From NCBI GenBank assembly GCA_024449915.1, contig JAMZAV010002172.1, forward strand, positions 62,001-126,000: a DNA stretch of 64,000 bases. Reading direction: 5' to 3'. Numbering within the stretch: the stretch's first letter is position 1; each line of letters begins with the position of its first letter. The stretch comes from Sweltsa coloradensis (lineage: Eukaryota > Arthropoda > Insecta > Plecoptera > Chloroperlidae). Below, piece by piece: positions 10,871 through 22,812 of this stretch. The position numbers and the translations under genes are program-made. The notes below the pieces were generated by a model. The model made no database searches and was not told where the DNA came from. It was given only the letters and a program-made list of their open reading frames with translations.

Positions 10871-12699
10871 TTTTTTTTAAAGTTAGTGCGTGTGAGCTGC
10901 GGATGGAAGTTTCAGTTCTGCCAATGGCAAAATTTCAAATTTGTCACTTTAACAATGTAAAATTACGTACTAGTTGATAGTGATATAAGGTGATATTGTA
11001 CTTTACAATTATCTTTTTACATCCTAATTTATGAAAGTATTGTTGGTAGAAATAGCGTCCAATTAGATATTAATGGCCGGGAGGGCACCGTACCTGTATA
11101 GGGGATCTTATCGAATTCTTAAATTTTGCAACTTTTAAAAGACTAAAAAACTCCAAAAACATGTGAAATTATCTATGCAACGTAGGCCTAAACCGGAGAG
11201 TCGTGATGGTCGCGTTCGCCCGCCCCTGCCCTTCCCCATATCCGCCCCTGTCGTACAGCTACTGCCAGTTAAAAACTTTAATTTTTCCTTGACCATGGCT
11301 AAAACTGATTCAATTTTGTAATTTTGGTTCGGAGATAGTACGCCTACAACTTACAATATTTGTTACTTGTACGCATAAATTACTTTTACGCGCTAGTGCG
11401 TGTCATGTCATCTTATGTTAGTGGATAGGGGTTGATTTTGATTTCTAGTTCAGTAAAATGCTTGGATAATATATTTTTCGTAGTAAATCATAGATAATGT
11501 ATGACTTATTATTATAATATATCGCAATTATTCAAAATGAGCGCATAGTCATAAATTTTCTGGAAACAATGTACTGAAATATAGTAATGAAACTGCTCTA
11601 TCAACTAACAAAGTTGAAAGCAGGAGAAGTCAGTATTTTATTCACCCCCTCCTCTATATTTTGGATATGACAATAATTTCAACTCACTGTTTTTAATGGC
11701 ACACTACCAACTGTGTGTGTACTTTGAACTATTTAGATCAAACAAATATGTGAAATATTATTTTTAATAATTTTTCTGTAACATTGTAGTAAAATGTAGT
11801 GTTGATACTGATATATATATAAAATAAAATAGAACTTGAAGCACCAAGAGATTGATAAATAATCAACCTATCATCCACCCTTCAAAAAAGCTAGAATTTT
11901 ATTTTTCCTCCTCTCCCCATGATGTCATGATGTCCAGAACACTGTTTTACAACATTAGTTTCAAGTATCAACACACTGTTTTTTATGGTATTGTTAGGTA
12001 TAGATGACTATGAGTTGTATGCCTAACACAACACTTTGCAAACTGGTTAGTTCAAGAAGATTGTGCCACAATAATTGAAATAAATAAAATAACCTTTTGT
12101 TTTGACAAAAGTATTTTATTTTGATTGGCATACAACTAACTATATACCATCCATCTAAACACAGAATAAATATGTACGGTACAGAATAAACCTCCTGTGA
12201 GTGTGACAGAAGTGTTCCCAGCCCCGATCTTAAAACTACGACGGACTGCCAAGCGACAAGGTCATTGCGAGTTCTAGGCAGTACTTGCTGGGTCTGTGAT
12301 TGTGAAGTGTCGAGTTACTTATATCCCCCACTCCCAGTCTCCCACGGCTCGCCATCATTACCCCTACCCTCTCGCTTCTCCCCCGGATGCGAGATTTTTA
12401 ACGGTCTAATCAGAGAAGCCCGCGTCTCTTCAATGTACCATATCGTCTTGAGTGTGATATTGTTTTCGTACTATTTATTTAATAATTTGTGGTATTATTT
12501 ACATTGTTTAATAACTTTGCATATAAGCGTATTTTATGACTTGTACGGCAATTATGCCAAGTCGGTAAGTGAGCATTTGTTGCTAAAGAAATAAAACGCA
12601 TTTGAATTGATATAAATGATAGGGTTTTGAGTTTTTGTTTTAGGAGTGCGTCAAACTGTAAGTCCATAATGCGCTACTCTAGCCTATGATAGGCTAGAA
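10871..12699. other. AT-rich intergenic stretch without recognised gene
   Basis: No protein or RNA is recognised. An open frame of 109 codons at 12265-12594 has no detectable family features and sits in AT-rich DNA. CTACTATATT/TTTTATT-rich runs and short inverted pairs occur, but nothing definable. Confidence 0.4.
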
Positions 12700-12818
12700 A
12701 GGAAAGACCAATGCTGTCTAGATCCAGTCTTATGTATAGGTGGAGAAAAGGGGATGATACCGGGTACTCGACACATGGCTCACTCACTATTCTAACAATG
12801 ACTTTGGCATTTTCCTAG
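12700..12818 (+). mobile_element. Helentron-like family E, 3' end fragment
   Basis: ACACATGGCTCACTCACT is followed by the hairpin AATG ACTTTGG CATT and TTCCTAG before T. The stem differs from the usual AACG/CGTT by paired changes. Upstream sequence matches the inverse of the copy starting at 30067. Confidence 0.72.
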
Positions 12819-13387
12819 TATCTTATCTTGGTATCATAAATCACTCGGTTAGGAATTACCAATTATTGGGAATAGGAACAAAATTAATTCGGACACAGAT
12901 TAATTACCGTAATAAATTTTTTATTTGATAAAAATTATAAGTAAAAAACAAAAGTTATTACACTTTGTGCTTTACTCTAGCTATTAGTTAGAATATTACC
13001 TTACATCTCATCTTGGATACCTACATGTTGTATTTGATAACACCTTATTAAACTAGCATAACCGTAGAACAATAAATACTAATGTAGGTACTAGACACAT
13101 TCTTGGCCCATCAATATAGCAAACAGGAGACAGAACCTCTTGGTTAAATAATAAAGTACAGGTAACACAATTAATTTCAAAACTATGTAATTTGCAGCGT
13201 GAAAAAGAAGCTTTGCACAGATTGCCAACCCCCGGTTGTTCCCCCCTAGTTATAATAAAGGTACATATAGTTTCATAATGTTTCCGATACCACGTGGCCA
13301 TTTTATTGTTGAAAATATCCTAATTTCCTGTGATACCAGAATCGAATAATCGATTTTGATGAATAACACAAGTTGTACTCAATTGAT

Positions 13388-14021
13388 TAAGCGAGCGTTT
13401 CCATTTGACTCTGCCGGAAAAAATAGTCATTGTTTTTTTTTTGTTTGTATGTCTTGCCATAACGTTCGAACGGAGGTTCGGATCGAGTTGAAATTTGGAC
13501 CATCCGCAAGCTTCGATCTGGATTGGATGCCATTAGTTTTGTGGCAAAATCGTTCAAAAAGTTACAAAGTTCTGAAAATCTGAGGTGGCCAAATCATTTA
13601 GAATGTCCGTCCGGTCACGAATATGTTAATTTTATTTTGATCCGATAAGTATAGTGCAGATGGAAATTACATTTTAACAAAAGTAACGTTACCATGGCAA
13701 CGAAAAGTCACACAAGGTTTCTGGCCACTATGCGCTGCCACCTAGAAGTAATCAAAATACTATTGAGGAAGCAGTGTATTATTTGTTAAAAGAGTTAAAA
13801 TAGTTTTCCCAAGGAAATGATGTCAAGGTCCTCTAGATGGCGGTGGATTTTATCCACAAAGTAAAGGTTTACCCAAATACCTTGGCAATAATAAATAATA
13901 TTGGAAACATGGCCCCTTGGACAGCGAACGTCGCAAATTTAAAAATTTAAAAAAATGTGCAATGTGGGTCTAGCTATAGCACGTACTCGCTTATCAACGC
14001 GCCCAACTGAGCGTTTCCTAG
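13388..14021 (+). mobile_element. Helentron-like family A, copy 2
   Basis: Starts TTAAGCGAGCGTTTCC and carries one copy of the central module. It ends CTCGCTTATC, hairpin AACGC...GCGTT, TCCTAG and flanking T. The subterminal CTCGCTTA is the reverse complement of the 5' TAAGCGAG. Confidence 0.85.
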
Positions 14022-14189
14022 TTGATAACAATAATTGGCTTGCTCTCTCCTTGAGGTTGTGGGTCACATACCGCCAACTGCTTAAAAGCAAATGTAGCCT
14101 ACCGGTGTTAACTCTTTCCCGTAAGACTCTTCAGGCTATCAACACTAAAAACTAGTCTAAGCTCCATCACAAACAAAATGAACAAGTAA

Positions 14190-14830
14190 GAACTTCTAGC
14201 GTGTGTGGTGCACAGTAGTGGTTACCAACCAACCAAAATATGTTTTCCAAAATAACTATTAAAAAGTAGTTTTGAAGTAAGAACATCTTGAATAGCCTTT
14301 TAAGAAGACCAAAACTACATTTCAACATTTTTTTAAGGCCAAGCATAGCTGCAATATAGTGTTTTTTAAAAAGCATTTTTGTGGATCATTATTTTATTAG
14401 ACCTAAATAAAAAAGTTCACGAGCTGGACGGCTGCTATTCTTACCGGCATTACATTTTACCGTGTCTAGGACATGTGATATTTGAAATGTGTATCATTAA
14501 TATCTTGCTCAAATTTATTTTCGCGTTTTTCGGTACGCTGAGAGTATTTTGTACCGGAAAACTGAAAACACAAAAAATCATACAATGCAAGATATTAAAG
14601 ATACATATTACACATTTCAAAATATCACAGGTCCTAGTCAGTGTAAACCAAGGCAAAAACCCAGCCATCAAACTCATATATGTTTGATTTAATGATCCAC
14701 AAAAATGCTTTTAAAAAAAGACAATAATATAATATACAAATTACGAAAATTTTCTTTATTGAAAAGTAGTTTTGGTTTCTCAAAATACTACTTAGGATGT
14801 TCTTACTTCTTACTGATGTTGTGCGGGATG
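14190..14830 (+). mobile_element. Foldback repeat
   Basis: Two nested inverted pairs. The outer is AGTAAGAAC...AAAAGTAGTTTTG with its inverse near 14765-14825, plus AAAAAGCATTTTTGTGGATCATT at 14369 with its inverse at 14687. The inner pair (about 14466-14640) contains GATATTTGAAATGTGTATC and CGGTAC/GTACCG. No coding potential. Confidence 0.65.
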
Positions 14831-15089
14831 TTTAAAAAAATTTAATAGGTTTTTGGAAAATATAATTCTGTGCCCACACAGCCTTAAAAAGTTGCCCTAA
14901 AGAAGAAAGCTCACGAAATCGGTGAAACATTTGTGAAAAAGGGCTTGTTATTACATTTTTAGTTTTAGATTAGGCCTACATGAAGTTGGTTTGGGGACAA
15001 TATTTGGTATGGTACAGTATGTATCTTTTATAATTAAAAAATTATCAACAATCTACAATCCATTGTAAGTCGCAACACACTTTTATGCC

Positions 15090-15215
15090 TTTCAATCATG
15101 ATGATCAATGTCATTCAATCGGGAACAAAGCTTGCGGATGGTCAAAATTTCAACTCGATCCGAGCCTCCGTTCGAACGTTATGGCGAGATACCAAAAACA
15201 AACAAAAAAAAAAAA
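15090..15215 (-). mobile_element. Helentron-like family A, small fragment
   Basis: The minus strand matches the family A section from the GTTTGTTTG tract through ATAACGTTCGAACGGAGG to GATTGAATG. Both ends are missing. Confidence 0.75.
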
Positions 15216-16400
15216 AAGACTACAAAAAAAAAACTTGTTGCTCCTGATCAAGAGACATAAACGACTTACAGGTGGTGTACTGGAAGACCTAAGACCATCT
15301 TTTGTTTTTCCCTATACGGGGTGGCACACTTTAAGCGGATCTATGTTATTACTACACCACTTTCTTGTTGTCAACAGCTCGTGGTCACCCACTCAGATTA
15401 ACACAGAAACCACACTGCAGGTACATTATCTAGTAAGAATATCGCATATTGTAAATCAACCGAGACAACGCAAGACTATCCGCATTGACTAAATATTGAC
15501 CCGTGGCCCTTGCATCACGATGCAGGCACTTAACAATTCATCGAATTCAAATGTGCCTTGTACACAATTCTTTAACCACAATAGTTTTTTTCGGTGATAT
15601 GTGTAACAAAATAATCGTCGTGGAAAAATTGTGATGCACAGAAAATTAATATTGCATTCGTTACTTCAACAAAACAAAACAAAACATTCTTTCTCTACAG
15701 TACTATATTTGAATACTCGGCACTCTGTACACTGTACATAATAAGGAAGTATATTTACAAATATGTTCATTATATTTTCTATATCAGAAGAGTAGGCCCT
15801 ACTATACATTGTTATAGCTTCTACCAGGGTTGGAATTTGGAAAGTAGTATTTAACTGTTATATATTAGATAGAGGGGTTTGTCATACTGGACATGAGATG
15901 AAAGTTGAGACAAATTGAACTAAATACTGAACCATACATGGAAATAATTGTAACTAACACAGAATGACAGAAGGCTCCATATGTTTTACTGGTTTATGTC
16001 AAGTGACACTCCATATTGATATAGTATTCAATTAAAAGTATTTAAAACCAACGCAAAACTAACAATTTGTATTTGATATTGTACGGTTCCAATATCGGTA
16101 TACCGTGGTTGAAGCTAGCTACTTGACCATTTATCAATGTATTGGCTAGCGTATTAACCAGAAACTTTCAGGTAAATTAACTTGCTTCGTGGATAATCTT
16201 GTCTCTGTGTGTACCTAATGGCCCTAGCCCAGTCGTCTTGGTGGACGGCCAACGACAGTAGGCATGAAATATCTTTGACGTTTCCTCGTAACAAGATCCA
16301 ACAAATACAATCCACATCAGACACAGATTCAAGCAATGCAGAGTCCAAATAATATTGTAACCTGGCCTACACATACATTTAATCTTTCTTTCCAGTATGT
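15216..16400. other. Intergenic stretch without recognised gene
   Basis: Unique-looking AT-rich DNA. Minus-strand frames of 64-75 codons around 16154-16404 overlap each other and have no recognisable product. No repeat partner was found inside the window. Confidence 0.35.
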
Positions 16401-16735
16401 GCAAGATTATTGTTTGTGTTCAGTTGTGTTTGAAATTTGAATGCACATCATCTAGGGCGACGGTCGTCGCCCGCAGCCAAGCGCACGCGACTGCTTAGGC
16501 GACGACGAACTCGCGGCCCTGTATACAGCTACCAGAGTTTTTTTTTCAGCTATCTGCACACGCCGCCCCGAAAGATTTACAATCTTGAAACTCGGTATAT
16601 GAGCTGATATGTGGTCCATGACCTACAAAAAAAAATCAACCCGATCCGATAACCCGTTCTGTGTTAAAAAAGTGCCTGAACATCGTTGAAATCCTTCCGG
16701 CTGGCTAGCTGATTCTCCACGGAGAAAAAAGAGCC

Positions 16736-17500
16736 TACAGAGAAAACGGCACATCTTAGAACTATGAAACTTGGACCACACTTAGATGTACCTCAGACGC
16801 AGTGCCTTTTGCTTTCAAAACCAAAATCGGGTAACAGGGACCGGAGAAAATCAAAATTTGGATGATAATCAAAACATGTAATTACTAAGGCGTGGTAATT
16901 TGTACAAACTTGAAAGAAACATGTTGTTAACCATTTAAATATATAGTGTTTAAAACACACGGGCTAAATTTGGGGGGACCGTGGGCCCAAAAATGTCAAA
17001 AAACAACTCTGAACTTAAAAAATTAGTCATTCAAAGAAAACGCTACAAGTGAGAAGTTTCACACGTGGAATACACTTCGATATCTCTAATTCTTTCTCAC
17101 TTTTGAATACGGAAAGCAAAATTGGGTAACGAGTATCGGAGAAAATCAAAATTATCAAAAGCTAGGTAATTCCGTACTCTTATGAATAAGGCGCTACACA
17201 GAGAAAACTGTACATCTTAGAACTTTGAAACTTGGACCACACTTAGATGTCCCTCATGCGCAATTACTTAAGCTTTCAAAACCAAAACCGGGCAATAGGG
17301 ACCGGAGAAAATCAAAATCAAAACGCGTAATTACTCAGGCGTAGTAATTTGTACAAACTTGAAATTAAACATGTTCTTAACCATTATAAATATCTAGCGC
17401 CAAAAACACAAGGGGGCAAATTTAAGGGGACCGTGGGCCTAAAAAGTGAAAAAAACAGCTCTCGACTTAACAAATTTAATCATTCAAAGTCCATCATTCA
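16736..17500 (+). repeat. Tandem duplication, unit about 460 bp
   Basis: CATCTTAGAACT.TGAAACTTGG, GGGACCGGAGAAAATCAAAAT and GGGACCGTGGGCC recur in the same order about 460 bases apart. The second unit is incomplete. Confidence 0.75.
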
Positions 17501-17543
17501 GGCCTTGATAGGAAACAAACATCAAAAAGATGTAATATCCCCC

Positions 17544-18028
17544 ACAAATACAAAAATTTGTAAAAAACGGCAGCCAGTCTCTTCTTCAAAAGTCTTCGGC
17601 TGTGAATGCTACAAGATATAGAAGTTGAGCCAAGCTTTCATTCATTCTACCTAATTTCGATTTGAAAAGAAGAAGAGATCATTTCGCCTGTTGACGAGCG
17701 CTAAGCCAACCATTTTCGTGGTAAAAGTAAAATTTTTAACTCAAAATCATAAAAAAATTGCTTGGCTATTGAATTTGGTTCATTACAAGAACTCTAAAAA
17801 GTCAATGCCAAGCATTTTTTAATGATTTTGAGTTTAAAATTTTTACTTTTTACCACGAAAATGGTTGGCTTGGAGCTCGTCAACTTGCGAAATGATCTCT
17901 ACTTCTTTACAAATCAAAATTAGGTACAAAGAATGACAAGCTTGGCTCAATTTCTATATCTCACCATTCACAGCCGAAGACTTTTGAAGGAGAGCTTGGT
18001 TGCCGTATTTTACAAATTTTTGTATTTG
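17544..18028 (+). repeat. Long inverted repeat, arms about 222 bp, loop 40 bp
   Basis: Left arm 17544-17766 and right arm 17807-18028 are inverse copies at roughly 85-90 percent by eye (for example CCAACCATTTTCGTGGTAAAAG against its inverse; GTCTTCGGCTGTGAATG against its inverse). As RNA it would make a very long hairpin. Confidence 0.85.
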
Positions 18029-18037
18029 AAGGGATCC

Positions 18038-18232
18038 CTTATACAACTGTAGTATATTGTTTGGGTTCAGTTGTGTTTGAATGCACCTCATCTCTTATAC
18101 AACTGTACCGGTAGTATATTGTTTGTGTTTAGTTGTTTGAATGCACCTCATCTCTTATACAACTGTAGTATATTGTTTGTGTTCAGTTGTGTTTGAATGC
18201 ACCTCATCTCTTACATAACTGTATAGGTATAG
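18038..18232 (+). repeat. Minisatellite, three units of about 63 bp
   Basis: Unit ATACAACTGTAGTATATTGT, then GTTCAGTTGTGTTTGAATGC and ACCTCATCTCTT, three times with small changes. A further unit lies at 16405-16453. Confidence 0.88.
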
Positions 18233-20035
18233 TATCTTTGGTACGACCATTTTGAGATGGCTACTTAGTAAAATAAAATAAAAACATTTTGAATGGCTAT
18301 ATCAATATGGGAAAATTCATTTCACCTGCAATTTCAACTTGCAGGCCCTGGAATTTGGTTGCAACATGCCACAAAGTTATACATTCAAGTGACATTGAGA
18401 TTGAGTATTGACAGATTGTCACACTACACTTGCAGCTAGTTGAATCTTGGCAAGAGTATACGTTTATGTAACTCTAAAATATAAATAGCAGCTTGATATT
18501 TAACAAAGGCCTACTGAATGTGTTTTAGAGGAAATCCTTTTTCTTAACACCATTTTACCAGTACAAATTATATAAAACACACAACAGCAAACTAAAAGAA
18601 GAGATAAGTATGTACCCGGTATTATGGCAACCAAAATCTACACAATTGCAAAAATTTGATAGCAAGGAGTAAAATAAATTTAATTTCTATTGTGAAATGT
18701 ACATGAGCCACAGAGTATGAATGCCAAAGATTCACTTTATCCTTATTAATGCCGGGCTAGATGTTTAGGACCTTAAAAGTGATAAATAGGTAGGCAAATA
18801 GTTTGTGTTTGAAAGGAATCCAAAAGGCTGGTTCATGTGAATGACATACAGAGGGGTGCCAACAGCTTACCTTAAATGGAGTGCTCTCTGGACTCTATGT
18901 CATAGGCAAATAGTTTATTTAGTATTTAAGTTTAGGTCCACCTTAAAAACACAAGATAAAAAATTACCTATGACTATGAATTATGTGAACATGTCCATGA
19001 TACTATTTTACTTTAGGGTTTTCTATCAAATGTAATGGAGGGAAGTGTTATTTAATATTAAGCACAATTCAATCAATATATAAAGAGAGGGAGATAGAAA
19101 ACCATTGCATTGTTCGGCTAAAAAATGTCACCTTTTTATCACACTCGGATCTCCTTGCCTTGGGTCGCATACCCCTAGTGTAAGAGTGCCTTTTGTAACT
19201 AAAAATAAATTCAACAAAAGTACACTTAAAAGACAAAAAAAGGACCTAGGCTAGGCCTACTTTATAAAATGTGTTGAAAAAGGCAATTTCAGTCAAAGTA
19301 AAATACTATTCATATTTGTCATCAGCAAATTAGAAAATAAGGATACAACCTAAATGTCCTAGCCTGACCCTAACTATCACATGATCAAGGAGAACGCTTC
19401 GTAGACTCAAGCATATGTGACCGTCTACAAATACCTTCACTCATGTAAGTTATGTTAATGAACAATGTGCCTCTTTAGTTTTTACATACTTAATATTGAG
19501 AAGAAGGAAGAGAAATAAAAATAATTTGATAAAAGGTATAACAGATATAAGTTCGATGTTTAGCTGCATGAACATTATTATTGTTTGGCTTTCTTTGGCA
19601 GTTTCTTATTGTGACGTGCATATAACAATGCTCCGTTTGTAAGCGCTGGTGACACGAGTGCTAAAATATAGCACACTATGACCAGCCGATCCTTGGCCTG
19701 CAGTGATATTGTTCTAAGACGCACAGTAATATCAAATGCCTGTAATAGTGGAAGGTTGTGATATTGTCTCCGTTTATGGCAGCCGTCTTCAAAGTTTGAC
19801 TTTGTGTAACAGACAGGCACTTGTCAACGCCAACGCAATAGCTCGCTAGCACTACGTAGTACGTACGGATAACGCTAGTCCGACTACGTCGAGTAATATA
19901 TTTGGTCACTTGAGTGTTCGTTCGTCTCCACTATAAACGCTCTACAGTTGATTACAAGCTAAACGATTGCCGCCACGGTTCGACGTGGTCAGTTATCACA
20001 GTTTCTGGTTGCCTGGTCCAGTGGGTGAGGGTGTC
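18233..20035. other. 3' flank and probable 3' UTR side of cytohesin
   Basis: No protein recognised. The part just below 20036 on the minus strand should be cytohesin 3' UTR. I could not fix a polyadenylation site. Short plus and minus frames here have no family features. Confidence 0.4.
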
Positions 20036-20129
20036 TTAGCTCTTGGAGTGGTGGTGTGCGTTCGTCTTCTGCGCCTTCTTCTTGCGCTGAGCCAACATGT
20101 CGTAGAACGGGTTGTGGCTGATGCTTTGT
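20036..20129 (-). CDS. Cytohesin last coding exon (C-terminus)
   Basis: Encodes RQSISHNPFYDMLAQRKKK, then a His/Ser-rich end and TAA at 20036-20038. NPFYDML followed by a run of basic residues is the conserved end of cytohesins, in which a helix and polybasic region after the PH domain hold the Sec7 domain autoinhibited and aid binding to acidic lipids. The acceptor is CTGTCCACAG at 20130-20131. The first base completes an Arg codon begun in the previous exon. Arthropod cytohesins have the same QSISHNPFYD phrase, while vertebrate ones read SRDPFY. Confidence 0.96.
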
Positions 20130-20297
20130 CTGTGGACAGAGAACCAGGTCACTCAGCATCACGTACTCACTTGCCAATAGCCCAATACAAGCACAGGTCA
20201 CAAGGTATAACGAGGCACAAGTGTGGGTTATATGGTGCAATGTTGAGAAAACAGATTTCTACTTCTCTCCTATTTACACCAGGATATAATTATGTTC

Positions 20298-20392
20298 ACC
20301 CCCCGAACTGAACCGGAACCAAAAAATCAGATACTTTACTATCCGGAACCGGAACCAAACTGAAACCAAAAACCTGGAACCACACACCCCTA
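20298..20392 (+). repeat. Possible MITE end in cytohesin intron
   Basis: Repeated GGAACC motifs end in ACACACCCCTAG, an end type common in hAT MITEs. No partner end was identified. Confidence 0.3.
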
Positions 20393-22289
20393 GAAAATAC
20401 GTGAATGTAACAACATGTAAAAAATAAAAAAATAAAGCTTTTGTCGATTTCAGATGAGTGTCTAAAGATAAATGTTAAATCAGGTAAATTTAAATTTAAA
20501 ACTGATAGACTTTTGTTACAAACCATAGCACAAGTAAAATATTATTTTCTTGCAATGTTGTGCAATGACGCATATTCGGGATTACGATTTTAAAAGTATT
20601 TCAAAATGGAGTGATTCCCTAAAGTTCTGTGATTCCGACCAAATGTGATAGCCTTAGTTAATATTCCCCCCCCCATTGTTTTCTATGTAGCAGGATGATT
20701 TTATGGTGGTCTATTTTATTAATTTGACTATAGGTCTACCTACTCAAATTTGTCAAAAAAAGTTTTAAACATGTACTGTCAAAAAGTACCAAAATATTCA
20801 TCCAATATGGCAGAACATTGTAAGAGAGTGTACTTTTGTCCTAGGCCTGCTGTATAAAATACTAGCTGAAAAACCGTGTTGCAGCAAATCACAAAAATAT
20901 AAATTTTACAAAAATATTTGTGTCATAGAAAATTTGAGGTAGCCATTTGATTAGAAATAGATCAATATAATATAAATTTAAATACCAATCTTAAAAAAAA
21001 TTGAAAAAAATTGCAGTCCCAGACCCAGAGTGAAACAAAACCACTGCATACTAAAATTTTTATGTGTGCCAGGTCTATGTTTTGAAATCAGACTATACCT
21101 CTAACAAAATGCACAAATATAGCATTATTATTTAAAATTTTCAATAAAAACAATGCAACCAAACTTAGATCAATCGGTTGAATATTTTTTTAGATATAGC
21201 CATTACAATCTGTTGTTGCGTAAGACGAAAAAAATACGTCGGATGTATTCAAAGCATCAGGGACGTAAAAAAAAACTCTTGATCTTAACCTTTTCAATGC
21301 TGGGTTTTGAACAGAGCACCCAACACCCCAGTGCTGGGTTATCTTGAGAAAAAGTCAATTTCTCTCACTTGTATTTGATAGTAATATTTAACGTACTGTA
21401 TCAAAATGTTTCCTCATCCTTGAAATGAAGTAGATTTCATTACACTTTACACCTTGTTTAGAATGTCTTGCTTTTATAATATCAAGACTATTATTTACAT
21501 GTGACAATTGCCCTAGCATAGGCCTACGTAAGTGTGAGCTGATTTTCGTCACCTAGGCCTACTGGCAACGTCCTCTAATTCTCTATTATTTCAACCTTTA
21601 CATCGAAGTCTATGATCGCTAAACAAGTCCGAATATGGATCATAAACCTCTTCATTACAACCCATTTTGCCCAATAACTGCGTCATTTCATCATCCTAAC
21701 CTTTTCCAGACGCCATTATTATCTTCACTTGTTGTTCTGCCAATTTTGCACTACTGAAATAACTGACAGATCCATCTGTGGTCAAACTACCAAACTAGAA
21801 GATACACTTTTATTTTTTTTAAGTGCAAGTAATTCTGTACCATGTGTGTGTGTAAAAATCGCTATCGCGTGTATTATGTTGTTGTATAGGCAATACTTAT
21901 TCAACTACACTATTAGGCCTACCTGTCATGATTGGCAACATATAACTTTATAAGAACGTGCCAATATAATATTTATTCCATTAAATTGATGACAACAACG
22001 TATGTGTTTAAAAAACAGGTGTTGGTTTAACTGTAACGTATTGTTAATCGGATGATCTCAGGCCTTCCGCTTTGTTTTCAGTAGAACAGACTATCTCGAT
22101 AGATAGACCGGGACCTGCCTAACGCGTTACTCGCCGCTAGTAGCTGTGCTGTGTTGCAACACCTTGCCAGCTTCGGGTCAGTGACGTCACTGACCCAAAG
22201 CGCGCCGATGAATTTGAAGACCCCTATTGACGTAGGTCTGGAAATATACACAATGAACTTAATTTTTATGTTCGTACTTGGTTTTAAGA
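20393..22289. other. Cytohesin intron, no recognised feature
   Basis: AT-rich intronic DNA. The frames here are short and unrecognised. AGGCCTA runs occur around 21515-21560. Confidence 0.35.
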
Positions 22290-22665
22290 ATAACTTGTTA
22301 AAGAGGTGAACGGGCCTTTTAATGTCCATGTAAAATATGAACGTTGTAGCCCCACCCGTTTGGTCAGAATCGGCCCAAATGTCACAAAAATATTGCACCA
22401 AAAATCGAAAAAAATCGTAAAGGTAAGCTACAATATTTATGAGAAATATTTCTTCGATTGTACCCAGAAATGTGGCAGGTCTAAGTTCAGAGATTTTGAA
22501 GGTCCCCTCCAATTTTCATCAACATCGCATATGCCGTTTGCCCGGTAGAGAGCAAACAAACATACAAAAATACAAAAAAACAAAAACATACAAATAAAAA
22601 AAAAAAACACCCGAGCTAAATTTTTTGGGGGTCAGTGAATTGAAGTCTTCGCTTTGCTCATCCAA
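22290..22665 (-). mobile_element. Helentron-like family C, copy 1 (3' truncated)
   Basis: The minus strand starts ATTGGATGAGCAAAGCGAAGAC, has the tract AAACGGCATATGCGATGTTGA and continues to the GGGTGGGGCTACAACGTTCA module. The hairpin end is missing. Confidence 0.75.
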
Positions 22666-22812
22666 TAAAAAAAGTTCCTTATCGCAAAAGCATATTACTC
22701 CATTAACGAATATTTAGATGATAACCTAGTATAATTAGGTGTTTAGTTTAGACTCAAGATTATGAAACTGTTATTCATGACCATTCTTCTATTTATTTAT
22801 ATATTAATTTGT

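Larger units (their letters stand above)
16454..18030 (+). mobile_element. Unclassified element (family K) splitting a minisatellite
   Basis: It begins with a GC-rich hairpin GGGCGACGGTCGTCGCCC and GCAGCCAAGC, then a TATACAGC..CAGAGTT block. A related head occurs at 46875. The middle contains a tandem duplication and the 3' third is a long inverted repeat. The 63-bp minisatellite unit lies on both sides (16405-16453 and 18038-18232), so the element appears to have landed in that array. Confidence 0.5.

Noticed and set aside
12265..12594. 109-codon frame as a small gene
   Set aside because: No domain, signal peptide pattern or conservation visible; composition follows the local DNA.
14890..14935. 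Hammerhead-like CTAAAGA...GTGAAAC
   Set aside because: The core differs from CUGANGA and no clear stem II forms.
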